A stretch of DNA of 52,461 bases from Bacteroidota bacterium. Lineage in GTDB: Bacteria; Bacteroidota; Bacteroidia; B-17B0; Aurantibacillaceae. The translations under genes and the position numbers were made by a program. The stretch spans positions 1 to 52,461 of the forward strand of contig JACCXH010000036.1 of assembly GCA_013697245.1 (NCBI GenBank), written 5' to 3'. Every line of letters begins with the position of its first letter. Within the stretch, counting starts at the first letter, position 1. Positions 33,545-42,776 of the stretch are shown here, piece after piece. Below the pieces are notes generated by a model, which saw nothing but the letters and a program-made list of their open reading frames with translations, was not told the origin of the DNA and ran no database searches.

Positions 33545-34870
33545 TTATTCTATTTTTTCGCGGTACAAAAAGCGTTCTTGGGTGCTATCAAAAGGCCTGT
33601 ATACATAATATACATAACCATCTTTGATCTTAATTTTTTCGGCACTGTGGTGCTTTAACTTGTAGGTCATTACTTCTTGGCCGTTTTGATAATTGATCTC
33701 TTTTAAATAATGATGACCGTCTTTACTAAAAAAAGCGTACACTTTATTTGAAAGCTCATCTACAAATAATTGTTTCTTCCATTCGCGCCAATTTTTTGGA
33801 TGGTGGTATGAAATGCTAACGCTATCTATCAGCTTGTTTTGTTTATTGTAATGGTATAAAAAATCGTTGTGGTGATTAAAGATACAAATGGTGTCTTTTA
33901 AAATAAAAATAGGTGCGTAAAGTGGTTCGTAGAACATGCTCTGCGTAAAGCCACTCATAAGGGCTGCAATAATTCGTTTATCTGTTTTATAATATTGTGC
34001 AATTTTCCTGGCTTCTACCTGCATTTTTGGTGAGAGGTAATAATATTCTAAATTATATAATTTCATTAGGTCAGCGTTGGTGATGGTTGACAATAAGTGA
34101 TTAAGCGAATCGTTTGTTTTTAAATAATAATAATTAAACATGGGATATTTTTCCCAATTGTCATGGTAATAATAATTGTTGTTGGCGCTATCTGCAATTG
34201 GCTCAATAAAATGGTTAAAGTCTTTATGGCTAATGGGCATTACCATTAATTCGGTATTCAAAACATCTAACCTAAAAATAGAATCTTTACAAATAATATC
34301 TGTATAGCCTTCATAATCGTGAAAAAAATGTTTTGCTTCGCCTGCTTGTTTTGGGAGCACAAAAGAGGAGATTATTTTTCCTTCATAGGTAGAGAGCTGG
34401 ATTTGTGCTTTTGCCAGCGACCTTTCTGCAGTGAGCAAGATCAATTTGTCTTCATAAAAATCAAAATCAAAAATACTGTAGTTTGTTTTGGCTACAAGTG
34501 TTTCTGGCTTGTGCACAGCATACACGGAAATGCTATCCAACAAATTAGAACGTTGTTGTAAAGAAATGTTTATATCAATTGTATCAGAAGAACCCGTTTT
34601 TACTTCTTTAATAAAGCTTTGGTAACTTGTATGAGAAATTAATAATTTATAAAGGGCTTTTTTAGGAAGCTGTAATTTAAATTCTCCTTTTTTGTTTGTA
34701 GAGGTTGCATAGGGCGCGTTAGATACTTGCACCGCAACATTTTCAATGGCTTTGTTAGTGCCAATTTCAGTTATCTTTCCTTTTATTAAAAGCGTTTCAG
34801 TTTGTGCGCTTGCATTATGAAAAGCCAAACTAAAAAACAGAAAAAGAATATATAATTTAACGTGAGGCAT
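33545..34870 (-). CDS. Exported propeller-like protein with carboxypeptidase-like regulatory domain
   Basis: A 441-residue exported protein with a signal peptide ending about 22 ('FHNASAQ'). Residues ~25-112 are a CarboxypepD_reg-like domain ('LIKGKITEIGTNKAIENVAV', 'TNKKGEFKLQLPK'). The remainder has regular beta strands with 'DFDFYEDKLILLT', 'IICKDSIFRLDV' and 'FILKDTICIFNHHND', suggesting a beta-propeller; no enzyme motif is visible. There is no T9SS sorting domain, so it is periplasmic or outer-membrane associated. It begins 41 bp after aroE on the same strand and may be read from the tex/aroE unit. A TAAGCTTG box within the 41-bp gap (one mismatch to the -7 consensus) could give it its own promoter. 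Confidence 0.75.
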   Translation of the reverse strand: MPHVKLYILFLFFSLAFHNASAQTETLLIKGKITEIGTNKAIENVAVQVSNAPYATSTNKKGEFKLQLPKKALYKLLISHTSYQSFIKEVKTGSSDTIDINISLQQRSNLLDSISVYAVHKPETLVAKTNYSIFDFDFYEDKLILLTAERSLAKAQIQLSTYEGKIISSFVLPKQAGEAKHFFHDYEGYTDIICKDSIFRLDVLNTELMVMPISHKDFNHFIEPIADSANNNYYYHDNWEKYPMFNYYYLKTNDSLNHLLSTITNADLMKLYNLEYYYLSPKMQVEARKIAQYYKTDKRIIAALMSGFTQSMFYEPLYAPIFILKDTICIFNHHNDFLYHYNKQNKLIDSVSISYHHPKNWREWKKQLFVDELSNKVYAFFSKDGHHYLKEINYQNGQEVMTYKLKHHSAEKIKIKDGYVYYVYRPFDSTQERFLYREKIE

Positions 34871-34911
34871 TCTTAATAATCAGACGCAAGCTTATCCTAA
34901 TTCCATAAAGA

Positions 34912-35649
34912 TCATATGTTATTCCATATTTCCCAACTTTTTTCTGCCTGTAATTGCAGCATGCTTAGTCCGTTAATAGTTGTAGCCCCTTTTTCTTTTG
35001 CTTTTCTTAAAAAAGTTGTTTGTTCGGGATTATAAATAAGATCGTATGCTAAATGTTTATCCGTAAAAAGATGATAGGGCAGGTTAGGGGAACCATTTAT
35101 ATCAGGAAACAAACCTAAAGGTGTTGTATTAACAATAAGTTTAAACGCCTCCATCACCCTTTCATTTATTTCGCTATAAAAAAAAGTATGAACAGTTTTT
35201 TTCGCGGAAGAGCTGGCGTAAAAAACATCTACACCAATTTTTTTTAAGGCATAGCCTACTGCTTTACTTGCTCCGCCGGTTCCCAATATTAAAGCCCTTT
35301 GATGGGTAGTGTCTAAAAATGGTTTTATGCTTTGCCCAAAACCATAGGCATCTGTATTGTAACCGGTTGTTTTTTTGTTTTCGATCTTAACGCAATTTAC
35401 CGCGCCTATTTCTTTAGCTTCTGCGCTTAGTGTATCTAAAAAAGGTAAAATACTTTCTTTATAAGGATTGGTGATATTTAAGCCTTTTAAATTTTCTGTA
35501 GTAAGTACATTTTTAAATCCATCAATGGTATTTAACTCGAAATTTAAATAGCGGTGATCATTCAAGCCGAGCTCTTTAAATTTTTTTTCGAAATACGATC
35601 GGGAAAATGAATGTGACAACGATCTTCCAATAAGGCCAAAATTTTCCAT
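34912..35649 (-). CDS. aroE: Shikimate dehydrogenase
   Basis: A 245-residue NADPH-dependent enzyme reducing 3-dehydroshikimate to shikimate in aromatic amino acid synthesis. It shows 'LIGRSLSHSFSRSYF' (shikimate-binding serines), 'LNITNPYKESI' with the catalytic Lys, 'NCVKIENKKTTGYNTDAYG' with the catalytic Asp, and the nucleotide loop 'ILGTGGASKAVGYAL'. Length is at the short end of normal. It starts 2 bp after the zinc-ribbon gene, so they are coupled. Other aro genes are not in the window. Confidence 0.95.
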   Translation of the reverse strand: MENFGLIGRSLSHSFSRSYFEKKFKELGLNDHRYLNFELNTIDGFKNVLTTENLKGLNITNPYKESILPFLDTLSAEAKEIGAVNCVKIENKKTTGYNTDAYGFGQSIKPFLDTTHQRALILGTGGASKAVGYALKKIGVDVFYASSSAKKTVHTFFYSEINERVMEAFKLIVNTTPLGLFPDINGSPNLPYHLFTDKHLAYDLIYNPEQTTFLRKAKEKGATTINGLSMLQLQAEKSWEIWNNI

Positions 35650-35651
35650 AA

Positions 35652-36959
35652 CTAATCGATCGAATAAGACTGCTTAAAAACAAATTTAGTTTTGCCTGTT
35701 TTTAGGTCAACGCCAACGCTTTGATGGCCGCTATTGTTAATGTTTATTACCAAAAGATCTTTATTTAAATTATAGTTTAGGTAAATATTATCGCTTGTAT
35801 TTTCTTTAACTATTTTTTTAAAGGTGGTATCGGTATTTTTCCAGGCAAAATTACCCTCTTTATTTACAAGGGCTAATACACCATCAGCATTTTTCGAAAA
35901 ATCAGAAGCATAAAAAAACAATAAGTTATTGTTGTATTCATTTATTGGCAATGCCTTGGCGTAAAGGGCTTCGCCAATAGGCTTAATGCTTTTGATATAG
36001 GTCCTCATATATGAACTTCTTTCCTTAAATTGTTCAATGTAACTGTCAGAAATATAATAGCTTTCGTTAGACCGTCTTTGCTTATTACAAAGATATAATT
36101 GTGATTTTTTGTTTTGTGAAAGATATATTTCTTCTGTAAAAACCGGTTTGTCTCTTTCTGCTTTTTCATCTTCTTTCTCGCCGATTAATAATTTTGAATC
36201 AAGGTAATAATAAAGATCGTCACCGGCTGCAGAAGTTAACTTTACACGTTTCTTGTAATACTGTTTGTCAATTTTTGAAATGCCATCTTTTAGCTGCTGA
36301 AATTTACTTTGAAACCATTCATTCCCAAATAATCTTTTGCCGGTATATAGATCAAATCCCTGGATACCGCCATCTTCAGAGATATTGTACGCGGTATCAT
36401 TGGCCACATAAAAATCGTTGTCAAATTGTTTTGATTGATTGAAGAGTTCTTTCCATGCTTTTGGTTTTCCCAATGGTTCTTCTACCATTATTTTTTTTGT
36501 AATTGGATCAATTAACCGTAGCAAATATTTAACGCTGTCTAATTTATTTGTCTGCGTTTTTAATACCAGCCAAACTACTGCGCCTTTGCTGCCAACCAGG
36601 CAATTATAATTATCTATATTTGGTTTTTGCCAATCGCCAAAAAAAGTGGAAGTACTTTTGGTTGCATTACTAACTGTTGTTAATACAAAAGATGCTACGC
36701 CAACACCTATTAATGCTACAGCCACCATAATAACTACAAACAACTTTACGGGTTTAACCGCTGTTATTTTCATTTGATTTATGGTCTCAACATTCTGCGA
36801 ACTAAATATATCAGGATCAAAATTGAATTTATGAAATGGGTTATCGGCTTTTACAATAAAAGTGCTATGGCAATAATCGCATTGATAATTAACGCCACCA
36901 ATACTTTTCACCTCATGTGCTCCACAGGCCGGACACGTTAATTGTTCAATTTTTGCCAT
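35652..36959 (-). CDS. Zinc-ribbon membrane protein with predicted extracytoplasmic beta-rich domain
   Basis: A 435-residue protein I cannot name. An N-terminal zinc ribbon with four cysteines ('LTCPACGAHEVKS', 'YQCDYCHSTF') occupies about 1-35. One membrane helix follows at about 70-92 ('LFVVIMVAVALIGVGVASF'). The ~340-residue C-terminal part reads as a beta-propeller-like repeat, with 'VVWLVLKTQTNK', 'GIQGFDLYTGKRLFGNEW' and 'HQSVGVDLKTGKTKFVFKQ' reminiscent of PQQ-type blades. The cytoplasmic zinc ribbon joined to an outside propeller suggests a membrane sensor or stress protein. It lies 12 bp after tex and 2 bp before aroE. Confidence 0.7.
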   Translation of the reverse strand: MAKIEQLTCPACGAHEVKSIGGVNYQCDYCHSTFIVKADNPFHKFNFDPDIFSSQNVETINQMKITAVKPVKLFVVIMVAVALIGVGVASFVLTTVSNATKSTSTFFGDWQKPNIDNYNCLVGSKGAVVWLVLKTQTNKLDSVKYLLRLIDPITKKIMVEEPLGKPKAWKELFNQSKQFDNDFYVANDTAYNISEDGGIQGFDLYTGKRLFGNEWFQSKFQQLKDGISKIDKQYYKKRVKLTSAAGDDLYYYLDSKLLIGEKEDEKAERDKPVFTEEIYLSQNKKSQLYLCNKQRRSNESYYISDSYIEQFKERSSYMRTYIKSIKPIGEALYAKALPINEYNNNLLFFYASDFSKNADGVLALVNKEGNFAWKNTDTTFKKIVKENTSDNIYLNYNLNKDLLVININNSGHQSVGVDLKTGKTKFVFKQSYSID

Positions 36960-36971
36960 TTATTTATTTAT

Positions 36972-39215
36972 TTATTTTTTGAATTTATTTTTTAAAGCGG
37001 CCAACGCGCTATTAATATCGTTTGGATTATATTCTTCTTCTTTCGCCACTTTTGGTTTTGCTGCTTTTACATTTTGTGTTTCGCCCTTCATGCTTAACGC
37101 AATACGTTTTCTTTTCGCATCTACCTCACTAACTGTTACCCAAACCTGTTGACCAACCTTTACAATTTTATTAGGGTCATCTACAAATTCGTCGGCTAAT
37201 TGAGAAATATGAACTAATCCATCCTGGTGAACACCCACATCCACAAACGCTCCAAAATTAGTTACGTTGGTTACAATGCCCGGTAAGCGCATGCCTTCGT
37301 GCAGATCTGAAATTTTGTGAACGTTCTCATCAAAGCTAAATACTTCAAAACTTTTACGAGGATCACGCCCGGGTTTTTCTAGTTCTAATAAAATATCTTT
37401 TAAAGTTGGTAAACCAATTGTTTCGGTAATATATTTTGAAAGCTGTATTTGTTTTCTGATATCTTTATTTTCTATCAGTTCGTCAATACTACAATTATGG
37501 TCTGCCGCCATTTTTTCTACTATATAATAACTTTCAGGATGAACCGCACTTTTATCTAAAGGATGAACGCCATTTTTAACGCGTAAAAAACCGGCGCATA
37601 ACTCAAATACTTTTTCTCCCATTCTCGGAACTTCCTTTAATTGTTTTCGCGATCTAAATTCGCCATGCTCATTGCGGTAATCAACAATGTTTTGCGCCAG
37701 CACCGGACCAATACCTGATACGTATGAAAGCAATTGTTTAGAAGCGGTGTTTAATTCAACACCAACAGCATTTACACAACCACCAACAACTTCATCTAAT
37801 TTATTTTTTAACTGTGTTTGGTCTACATCATGCTGGTATTGACCAACACCAATTGATTTAGGATCGATCTTTACTAATTCGGCAAGTGGATCGGCTAGTC
37901 TTCTTGCAATAGACACTGCACCTCTAACCGTTAGGTCGTAAGCTGCAAATTCTTCACGGGCAACTTCGCTGGCCGAATATACAGATGCACCGGCTTCGCT
38001 AACAACAATAACAGAAATTTCTTTTGGTAGAATATCAATGTTGCGAATGAATTGTTCTGTTTCGCGTGAGGCAGTTCCATTACCAATAGCAATTGCCTCT
38101 ATGTTGTGTTTTTGGCAAAAGGCCAATACTACCATTTCTGCTTCAACAGTTTTTCGTTGCGGTTCATGCGGATAGATAACGGTTTCTTCCAACAACTTTC
38201 CTTGTTTATTTAATGCCACTACTTTGCAGCCGGACTTAAAGCCGGGGTCCAATCCTAAGATCGCTTTTTGGCCTAATGGTGGTGCTAATAATAATTCACG
38301 CAAATTATCCGCAAAAACCACAATAGCTTTTTCGTCGGCTAAATGTTTAGTCATCATACGCATCTCCGCTTCAATACCGGGATGTAATAAACGCTTATAG
38401 CCGTCTTCAATCGCCTGCTTTATTTGATTAGCGGCTTCGCCCCGTGAGGTGATCATTTTTTTCTCGGCAATAGCAATCGCTTCATCTGCATCAACGGTAA
38501 TATCTAAAATTAAAATGTCTTCCTTTTCTCCTCTGCGCATGGCTAATAAACGGTGCGAAGGGCAGTTCATTAATTTCTCTTCCCACTCAAAATAATCTTC
38601 AAATTTTTCGCCGGCCTCTTCTTTTCCTTTTATAACGCTGCTTTTAATAGTAGCGGTTCTTTTAAAAAGTTCACGCATGTTTTCACGTATCAAAGCATCT
38701 TCGCTCATTATTTCCGAAATAATATCACGCGCGCCCTGCAAGGCTTCTTCTGCAGAAGCAACTTCTTTTTCTTCGGAGATAAAATTTTCCGCTTCTTGCA
38801 GAACAGAATTATTTTTTTGTTCTAAGATTAATTGAGCCAATGGCTCCAGACCTTTTTCTTTTGCAATAGTGGCTTTGGTGCGACGTTTTGGTTTGTATGG
38901 TAAATAAAGATCTTCGAGTTTGCTTAATGTTTCGGCATCAAGAATTTTTTCCTTCAACTCAGGAGTTAATTTATTTTGTGAATCAATTGATTTTAAGATC
39001 GATTCGCGGCGTTGCTCTAATTGTCTCAAGCGTTCTATCTCATCGCGAATTTGCATGATCTGCACTTCGTCTAAACTTCCGGTAGCTTCTTTACGGTAAC
39101 GCGATATAAATGGAACAGTTCCTCCCTCATCTAAAAGTTCAATTGTTGCAGTAACACTTTTCGAGTCAATCTTTAACAGGTCGGCAATTTTAAGGTGCAG
39201 TCTTAGTTCGGTCAT
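36972..39215 (-). CDS. tex: Tex-family RNA-binding transcription accessory protein
   Basis: A 747-residue Tex protein. It has an N-terminal helical Tex region ('PFISRYRKEATGSLDEVQI' at about 33-52), a YqgF/RNase H-like domain with 'ILGLDPGFKSGCKVVALN' near 330, helix-hairpin-helix motifs ('YVSGIGPVLAQNIVDYR', 'LKEVPRMGEKVFELCAG') and a C-terminal S1 RNA-binding domain ('GIVTNVTNFGAFVDVGVHQ', 'KRKRIALSMK', ~640-715). Tex binds RNA and RNA polymerase and influences transcription. Length is typical. It heads the tex, zinc-ribbon, aroE group. A TATTTTTA box ~15-20 bases upstream of the ATG is one base from the -7 consensus. Confidence 0.94.
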   Translation of the reverse strand: MTELRLHLKIADLLKIDSKSVTATIELLDEGGTVPFISRYRKEATGSLDEVQIMQIRDEIERLRQLEQRRESILKSIDSQNKLTPELKEKILDAETLSKLEDLYLPYKPKRRTKATIAKEKGLEPLAQLILEQKNNSVLQEAENFISEEKEVASAEEALQGARDIISEIMSEDALIRENMRELFKRTATIKSSVIKGKEEAGEKFEDYFEWEEKLMNCPSHRLLAMRRGEKEDILILDITVDADEAIAIAEKKMITSRGEAANQIKQAIEDGYKRLLHPGIEAEMRMMTKHLADEKAIVVFADNLRELLLAPPLGQKAILGLDPGFKSGCKVVALNKQGKLLEETVIYPHEPQRKTVEAEMVVLAFCQKHNIEAIAIGNGTASRETEQFIRNIDILPKEISVIVVSEAGASVYSASEVAREEFAAYDLTVRGAVSIARRLADPLAELVKIDPKSIGVGQYQHDVDQTQLKNKLDEVVGGCVNAVGVELNTASKQLLSYVSGIGPVLAQNIVDYRNEHGEFRSRKQLKEVPRMGEKVFELCAGFLRVKNGVHPLDKSAVHPESYYIVEKMAADHNCSIDELIENKDIRKQIQLSKYITETIGLPTLKDILLELEKPGRDPRKSFEVFSFDENVHKISDLHEGMRLPGIVTNVTNFGAFVDVGVHQDGLVHISQLADEFVDDPNKIVKVGQQVWVTVSEVDAKRKRIALSMKGETQNVKAAKPKVAKEEEYNPNDINSALAALKNKFKK

Positions 39216-39367
39216 AATAAATCTCTTTTTTATAAAAATAGTTAGCTTAAACTGCTTATTGAACTTGTTTTTTCAACAAAAACGAAACTTTTGTTTATAT
39301 TTAAAGTATAAAAACCAACCATTTCTTATCGAAATGCGTATGATTTAATAACCACAACACGATATTT

Positions 39368-40222
39368 ATGAAGAAAATTTTACTTTTTGCTTTAGCCATT
39401 ATCAGTTTACAAACAAAAAGCCAGATACTTAACCCAAGCTTTGAGTCTGTTACGGCCAACAAGCCTAATAATTGGAACACTAATTTTTATAATTATAGTT
39501 CTTACCAGATCCGCGATACATCAGCTTCTCACACTGGTAGCCACGCTGCTTATATCCGTGGATTAAGTGGTGCAAGTTACAGTGTGCAAGGTGCAGCACT
39601 GGGCGTTTTTTCAACGGTAGGTTTACCATCATCAGTACAAGGTTGGTATAAATGTAATATTGTTGCAGGGGATTCCTTGGTTTTTAATCCATATTTGTAT
39701 CAAACAACTACCAACTCGCCTTACGCGATCGCTTATTCCTACACAACAAGCTCAACTTCGGTGTACAAACAATTTACTGCCAGTTTTAATTTCACAACTT
39801 TTCCTATTACAAGCGCCGATACCGTTTTTGTGAGTATTTATTTATCCGGACAAAGTTTTGATGCGCAAGGTGTTCACATACCTGTAACAGGAACCTGGGC
39901 TATTATTGATGATGTAACAATGGGGCCGGATATTAATACAGGGATAAAAGAAACGGTTATTGAAGATGGTATTGAAAAAGTGTATCCGCAACCTTCAAGC
40001 AACATGGCTTTTATGATCTATAATTTAACCGAAACTTCTGTGTGTGAATTAAAATTATTTGATGTTACCGGTAAGGAAATAAAAACCATTTTCAATGAGG
40101 ACAAACAAACTCCGGGTAAATATAAAGCAGAAATACCTGTATACGACCTGCCACAAGGGGTTTACATTGCACAATTAAAAGTTAACGGACAGATACGTAC
40201 TGCTAAAATTGTAAAGCAATAG
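39368..40222 (+). CDS. Secreted protein with T9SS type A sorting domain, carbohydrate-binding-like N-terminus
   Basis: A 284-residue secreted protein. The signal peptide ends about residue 18 ('SLQTKSQ'). The N-terminal ~170 residues look like a CBM/jelly-roll fold: 'ILNPSFESVTANKPNNW' at the start, 'SHTGSHAAYIRG' and 'GTWAIIDDVTMG' at the end, a pattern common in carbohydrate-binding modules. The C-terminus ('KVYPQPSSNMAFMIYN...GVYIAQLKVNGQ') is a type A sorting domain. It has no catalytic domain, so it is probably a surface-binding protein. It is convergent with the membrane protein gene, 6 bp apart, with no clear terminator. Confidence 0.85.
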   Translation: MKKILLFALAIISLQTKSQILNPSFESVTANKPNNWNTNFYNYSSYQIRDTSASHTGSHAAYIRGLSGASYSVQGAALGVFSTVGLPSSVQGWYKCNIVAGDSLVFNPYLYQTTTNSPYAIAYSYTTSSTSVYKQFTASFNFTTFPITSADTVFVSIYLSGQSFDAQGVHIPVTGTWAIIDDVTMGPDINTGIKETVIEDGIEKVYPQPSSNMAFMIYNLTETSVCELKLFDVTGKEIKTIFNEDKQTPGKYKAEIPVYDLPQGVYIAQLKVNGQIRTAKIVKQ

Positions 40223-40228
40223 CTCTTT

Positions 40229-41626
40229 TTAATCACGTTTACCATTTAGCATCTCTTCACGGTTAACGATCACTCTTTTTTGTTTTCTGAATTCTGCAGA
40301 ATCAGAAATTGTAAATTTTTCTTTACCAAGAATATAGAAGTAGGCTTCTTTTGTTAGCCCGTCTGATGGAATAATAGCATATTTATATAGCCATGATTGA
40401 TCAAAGTTAAGGTTGATCATTAAATAAAAAATAACGAACAAAATAAACTGCATGGCGACGTTTAAAATTAGTTTTGTTTTAAAGATCTCAAAATACCAGT
40501 TAAGAAATGCGGCAAAAGCAAAAGCAAAAAAAGCATAATGCTGTATCAATGGTCTGCAGCCGAATGAGCCGCCAAAAGGCCAGTCCCACCAACAACTGAG
40601 CAAATAAATATTAAGGATAAAATAAAGGATCGTAAAGATGAAAAGATCTGCCGCCTTTTTTCGCAGTAAAATAATTCCTACAACGGCAAACAACATAATT
40701 GGTGTATAGATCAACCAACCTTTTCTGAAACTAAAAAGAAAATTGATTATTTGCGGATCGCCAAAAAAGAAACGCTCTTTGCCGTATGAGAAAAAAAGCC
40801 ACTGGCCGGCATATACTTTCCAATAAAGCATTTGTAAAAAGAAAGGGAAGATAAAAAGCAAGAATGCAAACAGCAGTTTAAATTTATAGGATAAAAAGAT
40901 CTGTATTCTTTCTTTGATGTCTTTAGAATTTTTTACACCTAACAAAAGTGGAAATAATAAGATCATACATTCTGTAGGCCTGATGAGTGTTGAAAATCCG
41001 GCCAGGAAAGTAAATATTAAAAAACTTTTAACATCTCTGTTCTTATGCCATTTTAAAACAAAATAAATAAATAAAGAAAAGATAAAGAACAAATAGGCGT
41101 GAGGCATTTCGCCAAAACCGTAAGTGTAATAAAACAGGTTGGTGCCAAAATAAATACAGATGAGTGTAATTAAAGTTACCCGCTCACAAAAAAAATGAAG
41201 TAAATTTTTTCGACAGAACCATAAGCCAAATAATGAAAATAAAATAGAACCAAAATGTATGCTCCATTTGTAGGGTAGCGAATAACCGTCGGCTTTGTAG
41301 CTACTGTTTTTTGCAATGAGGTCACCAATAAAAAAAAAGGGGCTATACATAATAGCCATGCCAATGGTTACTTTCGGAATGCTGTTGCCATTTTCTAATT
41401 TGGTGGTCCAATAAGCGTGGGGGTAAGAAAAGCTAAGGTCGTGATAAATAAATGCGGCGGGCAAATAAGAATAGTACTGATCAACATCATAAACAAAAGG
41501 GAAATTGTCTTTTTCGAAATTTACCCAGCGTTGGCACCTGTCTACGCTAAAAATAATTATTACAACAAAAAGATATAATGAAGGTTTTTTGAATATATCG
41601 GAAAATATATTTTTTAAGATCTGCAA
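40229..41626 (-). CDS. Polytopic membrane protein, GT-C-like, function unknown
   Basis: A 465-residue inner-membrane protein with about ten to eleven hydrophobic segments. After the first helix comes a periplasmic loop with 'NFPFVYDVDQYYSYLPAAFIYHD' (quoted only as 'YDVDQYYSYLPA'), and a charged loop at 'YGKERFFFGDPQIINF'. The acidic first loop and the size resemble GT-C fold glycosyltransferases using lipid-linked sugars, where a DxD or similar acidic site lies in loop 1. I cannot confirm the family. It is the last gene of the nucleoside phosphorylase, pyrF, DUF3467 operon (15 bp after DUF3467), an unrelated function to its neighbours. Confidence 0.7.
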   Translation of the reverse strand: MQILKNIFSDIFKKPSLYLFVVIIIFSVDRCQRWVNFEKDNFPFVYDVDQYYSYLPAAFIYHDLSFSYPHAYWTTKLENGNSIPKVTIGMAIMYSPFFFIGDLIAKNSSYKADGYSLPYKWSIHFGSILFSLFGLWFCRKNLLHFFCERVTLITLICIYFGTNLFYYTYGFGEMPHAYLFFIFSLFIYFVLKWHKNRDVKSFLIFTFLAGFSTLIRPTECMILLFPLLLGVKNSKDIKERIQIFLSYKFKLLFAFLLFIFPFFLQMLYWKVYAGQWLFFSYGKERFFFGDPQIINFLFSFRKGWLIYTPIMLFAVVGIILLRKKAADLFIFTILYFILNIYLLSCWWDWPFGGSFGCRPLIQHYAFFAFAFAAFLNWYFEIFKTKLILNVAMQFILFVIFYLMINLNFDQSWLYKYAIIPSDGLTKEAYFYILGKEKFTISDSAEFRKQKRVIVNREEMLNGKRD

Positions 41627-41641
41627 TTATCTTATTTTTAG

Positions 41642-41950
41642 TTATGCTTGTGCCGTTGGTCCGCCAAAATTCATTGGGAAACCGTTTTCAAGATCTTTTA
41701 TCTTTCCGTTGGTCTGTTCAAATTTCTGAATATTATCTGCCAATGCCTTCACCAAACGCTTTGCGTGCTGTGGTGTTAATACAATACGTGATTTTACTCT
41801 TGCTTTGGGTACGCCCGGCATAATTTTAATAAAGTCGATCACAAATTCACTTTGCGAGTGGGTGATGATAGCAAGATTAGAATAAATTCCTTCAGCAATT
41901 TCTTCGCTCAATTCAATATCTAAATGCGGCTGGTTTTGATTTTCTTCCAT
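41642..41950 (-). CDS. DUF3467 family protein
   Basis: A 102-residue cytosolic protein matching DUF3467: 'AEGIYSNLAIITHSQSEFVI' at about 20-39, 'DFIKIMPGVPKARVKSRIVL' and 'TPQHAKRLVKALADNI'. The family is widespread in bacteria with no established function. Its conserved SRI(V)LTPQHAKRL region suggests a small alpha/beta fold. It starts 7 bp after pyrF and ends 15 bp before the membrane protein gene, inside one operon. Confidence 0.9.
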   Translation of the reverse strand: MEENQNQPHLDIELSEEIAEGIYSNLAIITHSQSEFVIDFIKIMPGVPKARVKSRIVLTPQHAKRLVKALADNIQKFEQTNGKIKDLENGFPMNFGGPTAQA

Positions 41951-41957
41951 ATTAATT

Positions 41958-42773
41958 CTATTTTATAAATTGTTTCATTTCATTTGCCATTTTTTTTGCT
42001 TCTTCTGCAGCTTTTTCCGCAAAATCTTTTCCACCAGAGGCATAGATAATCCCGCGACTGGAGTTAACTAATAATCCAATATCTTTTATTAAACCATGCT
42101 TACAAACTTCGGATAAACTTCCGCCCTGAGCACCAACACCGGGAACCAATAAAAAATGCTCAGGTACTATCTGCCTTATCTGGCTTAACATTTCTGCTTT
42201 TGTAGCGCCAACCACAAACATCATGTTATCTTTAGTTCCCCAACTTGCGCAGGTTTCAATTACATTTAAATATAATTCTTTACCATTTATTTTTTGTTGC
42301 TGAAAATCTGCAGAGCCTTCGTTACTCGTTAAGCCCAGAACAATAGCCCATTTATTTTCGTAATTTAAAAATGGTTTTACCGAATCGCTTCCCATGTAGG
42401 GCGCAACAGTAATGGCATCACAATTTAAACGCTGAAAAAAAGCTTTTGCATACATGGTGCTTGTATTGCCAATGTCGCCGCGTTTGGCGTCGGCAATTAA
42501 AAAATGTTCGGGATAATTTTGTTTAATGTATTTTAAAGTTTTTTCAAGGCTGGCTATTCCTAGCAAACCGTAAGCTTCGTAAAAAGCTGTATTAGGTTTA
42601 AATGAAACGCAATGATCGGCGGTGGCATCAATGATACGTTTGTTAAATTCATAAATAGGATCGTCTTCGTTTGCTAAAATATGTTTTGGTATTTTTTCAA
42701 TATCAGGATCAAGGCCTACACATAAAAAATTCTTTTTTATTTTTATTTGTTCTATTAGCTGGCTGCGCGTCAT
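41958..42773 (-). CDS. pyrF: Orotidine-5'-phosphate decarboxylase (type 2)
   Basis: A 271-residue enzyme making UMP from OMP, the last step of de novo pyrimidine synthesis. It shows 'LCVGLDPDIEKIP' at about 17-29, 'VSFKPNTAFYEAYG', the catalytic 'IADAKRGDIGNTSTMYA' with the Asp-Lys-Asp network at about 92-108, and the phosphate-binding 'LLVNSSRGIIYAS'. The length and the GNT after the catalytic Asp fit the longer type 2 subfamily. It follows the nucleoside phosphorylase by 3 bp. Confidence 0.96.
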   Translation of the reverse strand: MTRSQLIEQIKIKKNFLCVGLDPDIEKIPKHILANEDDPIYEFNKRIIDATADHCVSFKPNTAFYEAYGLLGIASLEKTLKYIKQNYPEHFLIADAKRGDIGNTSTMYAKAFFQRLNCDAITVAPYMGSDSVKPFLNYENKWAIVLGLTSNEGSADFQQQKINGKELYLNVIETCASWGTKDNMMFVVGATKAEMLSQIRQIVPEHFLLVPGVGAQGGSLSEVCKHGLIKDIGLLVNSSRGIIYASGGKDFAEKAAEEAKKMANEMKQFIK

Positions 42774-42776
42774 ATC

